A DNA stretch of 64,000 nt. Origin: DSXH01 sp037446915 (GTDB lineage: Bacteria; Bacteroidota; Ignavibacteria; Ignavibacteriales; Melioribacteraceae). A model generated the notes under the pieces. It was not told the origin of the DNA and did not search any database. It saw only the letters and a list, made by a program, of their open reading frames with translations. Location: contig JBBIHP010000002.1 in NCBI GenBank assembly GCA_037446915.1, forward strand, positions 27,604 to 91,603. The letters run 5' to 3'. The position numbers and the translations under genes are program-made. Shown one piece after another: positions 52,315-61,477 of this stretch; position 1 is the stretch's first letter; each line of letters opens with the position of its first letter.

Positions 52315-52773
52315 ATGCAATTAGCAACACTTTGTTATGTAATAAATAATGATGAAACACTTATGCTTCACCGCATCAAAAAGAAAAATGATGTGCATGA
52401 AGGCAAATGGAACGGTCTCGGCGGAAAATTTGAACCCGGCGAAACTCCAGAAGAATGTGTTATTCGTGAAGTAAGAGAAGAGAGCGGACTAATAATTAAG
52501 AAACCAAGACTGCACGGATTTATTACCTTTCCTATGTTCGATGGTAAAAAGGATTGGTATGTTTTTATGTTTACTGCAGATAATTTTAAGGGGAAATTAA
52601 TCGATTCACATGAAGGTAAATTGGAGTGGATTCCAAACGAAAAATTACTCGAATTGAATTTGTGGGATGGCGATAGAATTTTTATTCCATGGTTGTTTCA
52701 GGATAAATTCTTTAGTGCTAAGTTCGATTATTCAAATGGTAAAATGAAAAGTTATAACGTTGAGTTTTACTAA
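52315..52773 (+). CDS. NUDIX hydrolase (MutT/MTH1-like)
   Basis: The start is taken at ATG 52315 (152 aa); a TTG 12 nt earlier is possible. The Nudix box is complete: GKFEPGETPEECVIREVREESGLII (GX5EX7REUXEEXGU). The preceding LHRIKKKNDVHEGKWNGLGG and later LEWIPNEKLLELNLWDGDRI stretches match MTH1-type 8-oxo-dGTP diphosphatases. It probably sanitises oxidised nucleotides in the cytosol. It is co-directional with hldD and the four-helix-bundle gene, 17 nt downstream of the latter. Confidence 0.9.
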   Translation: MQLATLCYVINNDETLMLHRIKKKNDVHEGKWNGLGGKFEPGETPEECVIREVREESGLIIKKPRLHGFITFPMFDGKKDWYVFMFTADNFKGKLIDSHEGKLEWIPNEKLLELNLWDGDRIFIPWLFQDKFFSAKFDYSNGKMKSYNVEFY

Positions 52774-52790
52774 GACCGGGAGGATTGATA

Positions 52791-53339
52791 ATGGCAAGAA
52801 TGTATTCACCAAGGGACGAAGAAAAATCCAAATCAGTTGATCTTTATCAGGAACGGTATTTCGCTGAATCACTTCTGAATCAAAGAACTAATTTCTTTAT
52901 AATATTTTTTATTGTATTGGTTGTTCTTGCAATTGTAGCTTCAAATTTTTCGCATAACTACCTCGTAATAGTTCTCTCCGTAGGTACAATAATTTGCTGG
53001 GGACTTACTTTAACAATATTAAAATTGTCATTGCGTATTAAGTATATCGATAAAAATCTTGGTAAAGAAGGGACAAATATAATTTCAGCGTTTTTGAAGC
53101 TGCCTTTCAAAATTTTAGGTTGGGTAAGCGATATTTTTATTCCCGTGCTTTGTTCAATCCTGATAACGGTTGGTTTGATATTATCAACGTCAGGTTACTT
53201 TGATACACAATTAATCCCAAGACAGGTTGAAGAAAAGGTTAAAGAGGGATTAAAATTAGAAAAGGATACTCTTAAAAAAGTTAAACAGCCGGAAAGGATA
53301 AAAGAGTTTAAGAGTATCGATAGTGTAATTCAGAAGTAA
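52791..53339 (+). CDS. Hypothetical membrane protein with C-terminal helix
   Basis: The ATG at 52791 has GGGAGG 7 nt upstream. The 182-residue protein has a charged N-terminus (MYSPRDEEKSKSVDLYQERY), three membrane segments (about 35-53, 60-77 and 114-135) and a basic/acidic helical tail (VEEKVKEGLKLEKDTLKKVK). No family was recognised. It is the last gene of the plus-strand run starting at hldD and converges with an alpha/beta hydrolase gene, 2 nt between stops. Confidence 0.65.
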   Translation: MARMYSPRDEEKSKSVDLYQERYFAESLLNQRTNFFIIFFIVLVVLAIVASNFSHNYLVIVLSVGTIICWGLTLTILKLSLRIKYIDKNLGKEGTNIISAFLKLPFKILGWVSDIFIPVLCSILITVGLILSTSGYFDTQLIPRQVEEKVKEGLKLEKDTLKKVKQPERIKEFKSIDSVIQK

Positions 53340-53341
53340 TT

Positions 53342-54139
53342 TTATTTGCCAAATTTTCTTTTTAAGAAACCTCCGATAAGATCATTAACATTAGCCGGAT
53401 TCTCAAGTGGTGTCATGTGTCCTGCCCGGGGAACAATTGCAAACTCGCTTCCACGGATTTTTTCTGCCATAGCTCTCATTACTAACGGGGGAGTAAGTTT
53501 ATCGAATGAGCCGCAAATAACTAATGTGGGAATTCTAATATGTGATAAAAAGTTTGTTGTATCTGTTCGGCTCATAATTGCAATTATACATCCCTTAACA
53601 CCAAAGGGATTGTGCTTGTATGATTTCTGAAGAGTTCTGTTGAACATTTCTTCTTGCTCAATCGGGGCTTCATCGGCAAAGCAGAATGTTACAAATGCTT
53701 TAACAAATTTATCCAACCCTTCGGTATTAATTTGATTAATACCGGCGGCACGTTTCAGTTTACCGGTGTTATCATCAGCTTCGGAACGTGTATCTAATAA
53801 TATGAGTGCAGAAAAAAGATCCTGATTTCTTTCAACGGCGCGTAAGGCAATGTATCCTCCCATAGAAAGTCCGCACAATACCGGTTTCTTAAGTTTCAGT
53901 TCGGATATTATGGAAAATAAATCGTCTACAAAAAATTCCATTGTATATTGTCCATCACCGACAAAGCTTGCGCCAAGTCCTCTTACATCAAAAGCTACAC
54001 AATAATATTTATCCTTAAGAAAATTTATCTGTTCTTCCCACATTGTGTGATCGTATGGAAATCCATGTACAAAAATTACCGGCTGATTTTTTTCATCTCC
54101 AAATGTATTGACCGAAAGTCCATTTATAGTCTTATTCAT
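53342..54139 (-). CDS. Alpha/beta hydrolase
   Basis: The 265-residue cytosolic enzyme has the alpha/beta hydrolase fold: FVHGFPYDHTMWEEQ (oxyanion HG), FDVRGLGAS, and nucleophile motif GLSMGGYIAL (GXSXG). The acid sits in CGSFDKLTPP and the catalytic His in PRAGHMTPLENPANV. The overall pattern resembles 3-oxoadipate enol-lactonase/BioH-type carboxylesterases, but the substrate cannot be assigned. It is transcribed opposite the hldD run. Confidence 0.9.
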   Translation of the reverse strand: MNKTINGLSVNTFGDEKNQPVIFVHGFPYDHTMWEEQINFLKDKYYCVAFDVRGLGASFVGDGQYTMEFFVDDLFSIISELKLKKPVLCGLSMGGYIALRAVERNQDLFSALILLDTRSEADDNTGKLKRAAGINQINTEGLDKFVKAFVTFCFADEAPIEQEEMFNRTLQKSYKHNPFGVKGCIIAIMSRTDTTNFLSHIRIPTLVICGSFDKLTPPLVMRAMAEKIRGSEFAIVPRAGHMTPLENPANVNDLIGGFLKRKFGK

Positions 54140-54231
54140 AAATGCCTCATTTTATAAAAACTGTTAAACCAAAATAGGTTTACTTTGCTATAAATTCAAA
54201 GATGTCATTAAGATTATCTGAAATAAAATTA

Positions 54232-54253
54232 AATAGAAATAAACATTTCTATT
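54232..54253. promoter_or_regulatory. Perfect inverted repeat upstream of the Spy-like lipoprotein gene
   Basis: AATAGAAAT and ATTTCTATT are exact inverted arms of 9 bp around AAAC, 68 nt before the start codon at 54321. It may be an operator or a leader hairpin; no T run follows, so it is not a terminator. Confidence 0.4.
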
Positions 54254-54320
54254 AACTATATTAAACCGTTAGAAAGATTGATTTGTCAATTGATCGTAAA
54301 TTTTATAAATGGAGGTAAGC

Positions 54321-55013
54321 ATGAAGAAACACAAGTCCCTCGTATTATTGATTACACTAATTGCAATTTTTACCTGGGGTTGTAGTCAATCCAATGAGGT
54401 TGAGCCAGTTCAACCTTCAAGTTTCGATTCCCCGCAATTTATAATGATTGATAATAACGATATTCTGAATGGAATTGAGGATGCAACTTTAACCACCGAT
54501 ATGAAATTCAGCAATTCACTTTTCAACTTTGGAATACTATCGCTTACAAACAATCTGAATGCAAATGATCCGGTTATTCGTGGAATTCCATGGTTGGCAA
54601 ATTTCGATTTTACAAAACAACTCGGTTTAATATTCCGCAGATTAGATTTAACCGAAGCACAGGTGACCGATATCCGTGCATTAATGAAAACCTATCATGA
54701 ATCACTGAGACCGTTACTGGTTGCATTTCAGGACGCGAATAAGGAAATTGTAAAAGCCGCTAATGAAAAACGCAAAGCTATTATGGAGGACCTCAAAAAC
54801 GGTGTAATAACCCGTCAGCAAGCAAATGAAAAGCTAAGAATACTTAACAATGAAACAAAACAGAAAATCAAAGACAATCCGGCTTCAATTAGAATTACAA
54901 ACCAGATCTGCCAATTGAATAAGAAATTGATGGAAGATATTAAAGCATTATTAACTTCAGAGCAAGTTGTTAAATGGGATCAGATGACAAAGAGAATTCA
55001 ATTCCCATGCTGA
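54321..55013 (+). CDS. Lipoprotein with Spy/CpxP-like LTxxQ region
   Basis: The ATG at 54321 has a perfect GGAGGT 5 nt upstream; the earlier ATG at 54309 overlaps that site. The 230-residue product has a lipoprotein signal ending in TWGC. Its helical C-terminal half carries two LTxxQ-like motifs: LDLTEAQVTDIRALMKTY and LLTSEQVVKWDQM. The LTxxQ pair and the charged amphipathic helices are the mark of Spy/CpxP periplasmic chaperones and of zinc-resistance-associated proteins. It likely protects or senses misfolded envelope proteins. It is monocistronic, with an upstream inverted repeat and a strong terminator. Confidence 0.78.
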   Translation: MKKHKSLVLLITLIAIFTWGCSQSNEVEPVQPSSFDSPQFIMIDNNDILNGIEDATLTTDMKFSNSLFNFGILSLTNNLNANDPVIRGIPWLANFDFTKQLGLIFRRLDLTEAQVTDIRALMKTYHESLRPLLVAFQDANKEIVKAANEKRKAIMEDLKNGVITRQQANEKLRILNNETKQKIKDNPASIRITNQICQLNKKLMEDIKALLTSEQVVKWDQMTKRIQFPC

Positions 55014-55032
55014 TCTTAAACAAAGGTTTTGC

Positions 55033-55060
55033 AAAGCCGGTTAAATGCCGGCTTTTTTTT
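55033..55060 (+). terminator. Rho-independent terminator of the Spy-like gene
   Basis: AAAGCCGG and CCGGCTTT (8-bp perfect stem, 7-nt loop) are followed by a run of eight T. It lies 20 nt after the stop and just before the convergent rtcB stop. Confidence 0.9.
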
Positions 55061-56513
55061 ATCCCTTAATTACACCAACGGGTTTCAACTTTGCAACTTT
55101 AGTACTTATTCCCGCATTATGCATTACATCAACTACATCAGAAACATCTTTATAAGCATGCGGCATCTCTTCTGCAATAGTTTTATAACCTTTTGCCTGA
55201 ATAACAATTCCTTTCTTTGTTAATTCGTCAATCAGATTTTTACCTTTAGCAGCTTTAAGTGCCTGATGTCTGCTTTGAACTCTTCCGGCACCGTGGCATG
55301 AACTACCAAAAGTTTCTTCCATTGCTTTCTCTGTTCCAATCGAAACAAAAGAATATCTTCCCATGTCGCCGGGTATTAGAACAGGTTGACCAATACTTTT
55401 ATACTTATCCGGTATCAGATTATTATTTGCCGGGAATGCACGTGTTGCACCTTTCCTGTGAACACAAACCTTTTTGGCTTTGCCGTCTATTATATGCTCT
55501 TCAATCTTTGCGATGTTATGGCATACATCGTATATCAGTGAGAAGTTAAGTTCTGCATCAGAAATATTAAGAGTGCGATTAAAACTTTTTTTTGCCAGAT
55601 GCATAATAATTTGTCTGTTGTTCCATGCAAAGTTAGCAGCAGAACGCATAGCGCCAAGATAATTTTGCCCTTCTTCGGATTTAATTGGTGCGCATGCAAG
55701 TTGTTTATCGGGCAAATTAAAACCGTATTTTTTTTCGGATTGAACAAGAACTTTCAGATAGTCGTCGCATACCTGGTAACCCAATCCGCGCGAACCCGTA
55801 TGAATCTGAATAACAATTTGATTTGTAAATAAACCTAATATTGTGGCAGCTTTTTCATCGTATATTTCATCAACTATATCAATCTCTAAAAAGTGATTAC
55901 CGGAACCGAGTGTTCCGGCCTGATCCATACCTCTTTCAATAGCTCTATTACTTACAGCATCCGGATTAGCATCTTTAATTTTACCTTTTTCCTCTGTCAG
56001 AATTAAATCTTCATCAGAACCGAATCCATTTGTTATTGCCCATTCGGAACCATTCCTAAGAATTTTTTTTATCTCGTTTGAATTTAATTTTTTTATCGCA
56101 CCGCTTGAACCAACACCTGTTGGTATATCGTTGAATAAATTCTCAACAAGTTTTTGAATTCTGTTCTTTATTGAATTGTAATTAAGAGAAGTTTTAGCAA
56201 GCCGCACACCACAATTAATATCGTAACCAACACCGCCGGGGGAGATTACTCCCGTATTAATATCTGTTGCCGCTACACCGCCAATCGGGAAACCATATCC
56301 CCAGTGAATATCCGGCATTGCAAGAGAATATTTCTGAATTCCGGGGAGATGAGCAACGTTAATAACCTGTTTTATTGCTTCATCGTTTTGAAGTGTTTCT
56401 TTAAACATTTTTTCGGAAGCATAAATTCTTCCCGGTACAAGCATTTCGCCGGTTATTGGAATCTCCCACAGATTATCGTTAACCTTTTCGATTTCGATTC
56501 CGGAAATGTTCAT
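55059..56513 (-). CDS. rtcB: RNA-splicing ligase RtcB
   Basis: The start is taken at 56513 (484 aa); the longer frame from 56573 overlaps the archease gene. The sequence shows the RtcB metal and GTP site: GVGYDINCGVRL (Cys), GTLGSGNHFLEI and QIHTGSRGLG (His), then HRKGATRAFPAN, and SSCHGAGRVQSR containing the His that becomes guanylylated. It joins 2',3'-cyclic phosphate or 3'-phosphate ends to 5'-hydroxyl RNA ends using GTP and Mn(II). Its upstream partner gene is the activator archease, 43 nt away, so this is a complete RNA-repair pair. Confidence 0.94.
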   Translation of the reverse strand: MNISGIEIEKVNDNLWEIPITGEMLVPGRIYASEKMFKETLQNDEAIKQVINVAHLPGIQKYSLAMPDIHWGYGFPIGGVAATDINTGVISPGGVGYDINCGVRLAKTSLNYNSIKNRIQKLVENLFNDIPTGVGSSGAIKKLNSNEIKKILRNGSEWAITNGFGSDEDLILTEEKGKIKDANPDAVSNRAIERGMDQAGTLGSGNHFLEIDIVDEIYDEKAATILGLFTNQIVIQIHTGSRGLGYQVCDDYLKVLVQSEKKYGFNLPDKQLACAPIKSEEGQNYLGAMRSAANFAWNNRQIIMHLAKKSFNRTLNISDAELNFSLIYDVCHNIAKIEEHIIDGKAKKVCVHRKGATRAFPANNNLIPDKYKSIGQPVLIPGDMGRYSFVSIGTEKAMEETFGSSCHGAGRVQSRHQALKAAKGKNLIDELTKKGIVIQAKGYKTIAEEMPHAYKDVSDVVDVMHNAGISTKVAKLKPVGVIKG

Positions 56514-56556
56514 TTTAATCTCTTCGGTAATTAACAGGGGACAAATTTTGTTCTGC

Positions 56557-56982
56557 TTAAACGTCGAAAACAATCAATGTTTTATAAAGATTGCCAACTT
56601 TTTCTATTTTAACCTGATGGTAGGTTATTGCCTTAATCTCTTCTTTCATGTTATGAATTTCGGGATGGAATGTTTGACCGAATAATTCAATTTCGAGATG
56701 GTATTCAGAATCTGTTTTATCAATTGCCAGATTTTGAATTGTAACAAAGACCCACTTTTTACTATAGAGCTGGAAGTTTAATTCACTCAATAATTCTATT
56801 AGTAATATTTCAGAAGTAGTTCCATTGAATATAAATTTTTTGGAGGATTCTTTGTTAAAAGAAGAGATATTCATTGCAGCTTCGCGCCATGCATAGCAAG
56901 CCGATTTGAAAAGTTCTTCTAAAGAGTTACCATCAACTTCAACTGCAATATCTGCCGGATGTTCAATGAATTTATATGGCAT
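56557..56982 (-). CDS. Archease, RtcB activator
   Basis: The 141-residue protein is the archease fold: YKFIEHPADIAVEVDGNSLEELFKSACYAWREAAMN at the N-terminus with the conserved HxADI metal Asp, then LLIELLSELNFQLYSKKWVF, and EEIKAITYHQVKIEK before the C-terminal VFDV. Archease stimulates guanylylation and multiple turnover of RtcB. Its position directly upstream of rtcB on the same strand supports that role. A stand-alone archease would be less certain, but the pairing makes the call firm. Confidence 0.93.
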   Translation of the reverse strand: MPYKFIEHPADIAVEVDGNSLEELFKSACYAWREAAMNISSFNKESSKKFIFNGTTSEILLIELLSELNFQLYSKKWVFVTIQNLAIDKTDSEYHLEIELFGQTFHPEIHNMKEEIKAITYHQVKIEKVGNLYKTLIVFDV

Positions 56983-57042
56983 AAAAAATCCCGATCTTTT
57001 TCTGGATTAATTTAACTATGTTTTTAATAGAAGGAAAGGGGA

Positions 57043-59196
57043 TTAGAAGTAATAGAGGTATTTTATTTTCAATACCGATACTCTATCACTTAATTCCATT
57101 GTTCGTACATTGTTAAACCTGTTGTGCGCTTCGTTTATTGCAAAGTAGATCCAGCTCTTTGGCGAAAATTGATATGAAAATAATCCTCCAATAAATACCC
57201 TCTCTAATTTATCCGATGACTTAACGAAAAGGTTATCTACGTAAATATAGAAATTAAGATCGTTAACAGGTGTAATAGAAATCCATGGACGCGCGTTATA
57301 AGTAATATCCTCTACATTTCCGGATGGATTTCCCTCTATCCACATATTTAAGGATGTTCCAAGCCGGATGATATCCGATGCTTTCAGCGAGAAACTTCCG
57401 CCGGCCCATGAGTAAAATGCCAAATAGTCTCTCGAAAAATTATAAGTCTTAGTATATCCCCCCCAGATATTTGCATTCCACTTTGGATTAATATTAAACC
57501 AGGAACTGTATGTCAATTCATATGAATCATATTTCACACTCAAGTCTTTCGATTTACCAAGCGAAGCATTTATTTCAAATCCCCAGTTACTTCTGAATTG
57601 CATATTGTAACCGAATAACCATCCATGGTCTGTGTAATTATCAACTTTTTCATAATCAAGAACAGGACCTGTATAAATCAATATTTGAGAGACAGCACCC
57701 TCTTTAGGATACCAGATAGGACCGGTGAATGATGCAAGGTGAAATGTGCCTTTCCATGGTACATATCCAACCTGATCGACATCAAAATTTTCTCCTATAT
57801 ATCTGGTTCTAATTCCTGTTGCCCAATTTTCACTAAAATTCATGTAACCCATCGATGCAGCATAATCGCCATCCGAATTTTTTATAGAACGTGCTAATTG
57901 ATACGACAATTGCCATGAAGAACCTCTGAAAGCTCCGTCAACATCAAGTACGCCATAAGTATTTCCGGTTGTCTGCTTACCTACGAAGAGAACACCAACA
58001 TTTGAATTACCCATAATTTGTTTTTTTACTCTACCCGAAATAAAATATGCTGAAGGTTCGGTAGCATTAGTTCCATCATAATTTGTAAAATCTTTTTCAG
58101 GTGTTCGTGCAACAAATCCGCCGTATTCCCAATCATCGTAACGACCGAATGCCTTAGCTCCGAAAATTATAGGTACTTCTCTTCCATCGGGTAATTTCTT
58201 TCCGATTCTTCTTGAATAGAAAAGTTCGAGAGGAGTATAAAAACCAGAATTTCTCTGTCTGCCCGATGGCATAAATATTTCGTTCCCTTGAATAAAGAAA
58301 GGTCTTCTCTCAGAGAAGAATGATTCGTAACGCGAAATATTGAAATCATACGGGTCGGCTTCAATCTGTGCGAAATCCGGATTTGCTGTAACCTGTAATG
58401 TTAATTGTGGTGATGGATTATAAAAAATATCGAGTCCGGCGTTTGGATCCATCTTGTATTTACTACCGCCAAGGTAAGTTAATTTACCAAATGCAGTAGG
58501 ATAGATTTCAAGGTTCAATCCTTTTACCGATGGTCTGAAATCTTCGAACAAAAGTTTTCCGAATTTAGAAACACGCTGACCTTCATTCTGTTCGTAGTAG
58601 CACCAGTATTGGTCTTCTGATATTGCCGGTATCCACCTGTCGATGTCAAGTCCCCAGTATTCAAGATTAGAGTTATACTGAATTGATTTGTAAGGGATTT
58701 CAATCTCAACAACATAGCCCCAATCATACACTTTACTATCAGAGAACCAGATTCCATCCCAGTTATAATCTCTATTGCGGGCGTCATCCAGCAGTCTGCA
58801 ATCGGCACGGACCCCGGCAGCACTTACAGCAAATTTGTAAGCTGTCCGTTTATCGCCAAAAGTATCGAGCATTAAAGAGACGACATCCCCCCCGAAGTCG
58901 TCCAATTTTCCTGTGTTCTGCTGAATGTTTATCGGGTCGTCATAACAAACAATTAGGCAGTAAAGGGAAGTTTCTGTTGTTAATATTTTAGCGTAAGTAT
59001 GCTTTGAAGGATCTTTACCATAATAAGGTGCCAACTGGAAGAAACCGTTTATTTCATTTACTGAATCCCATTCTTTATCTATTATGCCATCAATAACTAT
59101 CGGCGTATCAATTTTTTTTAATGGAACAACTTTCTGATCATTATTCGAATAAACTATAATTGATGAAAGCAGAATCAATGTAAAAATTTTTTTCAT
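57043..59196 (-). CDS. DUF5916 exported protein: CBM9-like domain plus outer-membrane barrel
   Basis: The 717-residue protein has a Sec signal (residues 1-17) and a CBM9-like beta sandwich (about 22-215: IDTPIVIDGIIDKEWDS, VCYDDPINI, VVEIEIPYKSIQY). The DUF5916 barrel region follows (PNAGLDIFYNPSPQLTLQVTANPDFAQIEADP, FISRYESFFSERRPFFIQGNEIF), and the C-terminus reads LKIKYLYYF, an aromatic barrel end. The AQIEADP and FFSERRPFF stretches are hallmarks of the family. It probably sits in the outer membrane and handles glycans or peptides, but its reaction is not known. It is divergent from the GWxTD gene. Confidence 0.86.
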   Translation of the reverse strand: MKKIFTLILLSSIIVYSNNDQKVVPLKKIDTPIVIDGIIDKEWDSVNEINGFFQLAPYYGKDPSKHTYAKILTTETSLYCLIVCYDDPINIQQNTGKLDDFGGDVVSLMLDTFGDKRTAYKFAVSAAGVRADCRLLDDARNRDYNWDGIWFSDSKVYDWGYVVEIEIPYKSIQYNSNLEYWGLDIDRWIPAISEDQYWCYYEQNEGQRVSKFGKLLFEDFRPSVKGLNLEIYPTAFGKLTYLGGSKYKMDPNAGLDIFYNPSPQLTLQVTANPDFAQIEADPYDFNISRYESFFSERRPFFIQGNEIFMPSGRQRNSGFYTPLELFYSRRIGKKLPDGREVPIIFGAKAFGRYDDWEYGGFVARTPEKDFTNYDGTNATEPSAYFISGRVKKQIMGNSNVGVLFVGKQTTGNTYGVLDVDGAFRGSSWQLSYQLARSIKNSDGDYAASMGYMNFSENWATGIRTRYIGENFDVDQVGYVPWKGTFHLASFTGPIWYPKEGAVSQILIYTGPVLDYEKVDNYTDHGWLFGYNMQFRSNWGFEINASLGKSKDLSVKYDSYELTYSSWFNINPKWNANIWGGYTKTYNFSRDYLAFYSWAGGSFSLKASDIIRLGTSLNMWIEGNPSGNVEDITYNARPWISITPVNDLNFYIYVDNLFVKSSDKLERVFIGGLFSYQFSPKSWIYFAINEAHNRFNNVRTMELSDRVSVLKIKYLYYF

Positions 59197-59339
59197 AAGT
59201 TTTCCATTTTCTTCAACTTTTTAGACGAGATGATATTTTGAAAGGTTGCAAATCAGCCAAAAAATTTTTAGTTGTTGTATGATTGAAAATTTGAATTGAT
59301 TTTAATTATCAGTTCTAACTAAATTATTCCGTAATTAAG

Positions 59340-61457
59340 ATGAAACTCATCAAAACAAACATATTATTTCTTTTAATTCTTCTATTCATATCAATTCCAG
59401 CTTTGTGTTACCCGCTAAACATAAATTGTATTATTGCTTCTTATGATGGAAAAGAAAAGACGGATCTTTATTTAAAGGGTATTGAGGCGCTAAACTCAAA
59501 AGATGTATTATCTGCAGAAAAATATTTTAAGGAATCGATTAGAAAGTATGGAGATGCGGCTTCTTACTATGAATTAGCTAAAATCAATTTGAAAAAAGAT
59601 ACGTTTCTTTCCAGAAACATTGCTTACGAGCAATTTAGAAAAGCAGCATTACTGGAGCCTGAAAATTTTGAATACAGATATGCATTTGCGGACTTAATGA
59701 AAGACTTTGCCCGCAGAAGCTCGATGAAGCAATACAAAGAAATCATTTCACTCGATTCTAACCAGGTTGATGCATATTTAAGTCTGGGCGATATGAAAGC
59801 AAATGACTTTAAGGAGTTTAATAAATCGGTGCGATTGGAAAACGGAATATTTATGAGTGTGCAGGAAGCTGCTAACAAAGATTTTAAGGAATCTGAAAAA
59901 TATTTATTGTCCGCTCTCTCGAAAGATACATCGAATTATGATTCAATAATTAAGCTCGGTCTATTGTATGAAAGAGCGGGTAAACCGGAAAGAGGAATTC
60001 CGTTGCTAAACCGATTAGTAAGAAATAAAAAAGACGATAAAAATGTTCACCTGTTATTAGGTCTGTTATATTATAAGATTTCAAAAATGAAACGATCTCA
60101 CGATGAATACAAATTAGCACTTAATATGATGGATAAGTTTGAAAAAGATGATTTCATGGTAAATTCAATTTTATTTTTCCTTGGTGAATCGGAGTCGTTA
60201 GCATCAGATATAATTAATGATGAAAATGTAGATGAAATAATAGAGTCTTTCTGGAAAACATTTGATCCGTTATTTCTAACCGAATATAACGAAAGATTGC
60301 TCGAACACTATTCCCGCGTTGCTTATGCAAATCTTAATTTCAGCGTTCCTTCACTTGGTCTTTATGGATGGGCAACCGATATGGGTCAAACTTTGATTAG
60401 ATATGGCGACCCTTTGAACAGAACCAGGATAAGACCTTCAGTAAATCTTGATGGAACTGTAAATGTGAAATCAGAATTATGGAATTATGAAGGAATGAAT
60501 ATAGCATTTACAGATGCTTTCTCAACTGGTAATTATCAATATTCCTGGCCGGCTGCAGAGATGGATAAACTTTTACCACAAGTACCGGGCAATTATGTGG
60601 ATTTTGTTAATGACCTTAACAGAAATATTCTTTCCTTTTATAAACCGAAGTTCGAAGGTCCTAAGATTGATGTTCCTTACTCAATTACCCAGTTTAAAAG
60701 TGATAAAAGAAATAATACAGATCTATACATCAGTTATTTAATCCCTGGTGCAGAAAATCTTAATGCAGATTCAATTAATTATAGAATCGGGTTCTTCCAT
60801 TTTGATAAAGAGTATCTGGAAAATTTTAGGACAACACAAGATATTCCGGTAAACAGAAATGACCGGTTGCCTAAAAATTTGTTTGTTACATTACAGCCAG
60901 ATTCAGGATACATAGCTTTTGAAATGATTCGCAATTTTGATAACGGAACATTTTCATCTCACAAAAATTTTATAGTAAAAAAATTCAGCAACAATTTCTT
61001 TGATATAAGCGATCTTTTAATTGCAAATGATATATCAACTGAATTGAAAACGGATGGTTATTTTAAAAGGAATGAGATTTGTATTAAACCATACATTGAA
61101 AATAACTTTACTAATACCGATCCTCTGTTTATTTACTACGAGATTTATAATCTTGAAAAGGATAATGAAGGTCTTACAAATTTTGAACAGAGTTTGATTA
61201 TCAGTGAATATAGCGAAGAAGAAAAAACCGGGCTCTCTAAGTTCTTTTCTTCTATTACAAATTTCCTGGGATTAACAAGCGATCAAAAAATTACACTTAA
61301 ATCCAATTATAAAACGCTTGAGAAAGATCCTCGGAACTATTTTCAACTGGACTTGAATAACTTTGCACCGGGCGAATATCAAATTAAAATTGTTATTAAA
61401 GATAATATTGCCGGTAACGAAAAGGAGATTGAGAAAAAAATAATCTGGCAGAAATAA
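59340..61457 (+). CDS. GWxTD-domain protein with TPR repeats
   Basis: The 705-residue protein has a Sec signal (residues 1-23) and about four TPR-like repeats (about 37-250: YLKGIEALNSKDVLSAEKYFKESI, YYELAKINLKKDTFLS, LGLLYERAGKPERGIPLLNRL). Then comes the GWxTD module (LYGWATDMGQTLIRYGDPLNRTRIRPS; here GWATD). The C-terminal half is beta-rich, ending in Ig-like strands (PGEYQIKIVIKDNIAGNEKE). GWxTD proteins occur mainly in Bacteroidota, Chlorobi and Acidobacteria-type genomes and are thought to be periplasmic. Their function is undefined. It lies between the DUF5916 and SpoIIE-type genes, divergent from the first and convergent with the second. Confidence 0.85.
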   Translation: MKLIKTNILFLLILLFISIPALCYPLNINCIIASYDGKEKTDLYLKGIEALNSKDVLSAEKYFKESIRKYGDAASYYELAKINLKKDTFLSRNIAYEQFRKAALLEPENFEYRYAFADLMKDFARRSSMKQYKEIISLDSNQVDAYLSLGDMKANDFKEFNKSVRLENGIFMSVQEAANKDFKESEKYLLSALSKDTSNYDSIIKLGLLYERAGKPERGIPLLNRLVRNKKDDKNVHLLLGLLYYKISKMKRSHDEYKLALNMMDKFEKDDFMVNSILFFLGESESLASDIINDENVDEIIESFWKTFDPLFLTEYNERLLEHYSRVAYANLNFSVPSLGLYGWATDMGQTLIRYGDPLNRTRIRPSVNLDGTVNVKSELWNYEGMNIAFTDAFSTGNYQYSWPAAEMDKLLPQVPGNYVDFVNDLNRNILSFYKPKFEGPKIDVPYSITQFKSDKRNNTDLYISYLIPGAENLNADSINYRIGFFHFDKEYLENFRTTQDIPVNRNDRLPKNLFVTLQPDSGYIAFEMIRNFDNGTFSSHKNFIVKKFSNNFFDISDLLIANDISTELKTDGYFKRNEICIKPYIENNFTNTDPLFIYYEIYNLEKDNEGLTNFEQSLIISEYSEEEKTGLSKFFSSITNFLGLTSDQKITLKSNYKTLEKDPRNYFQLDLNNFAPGEYQIKIVIKDNIAGNEKEIEKKIIWQK

Positions 61458-61477
61458 GTTCTGATAATTACATCTTA

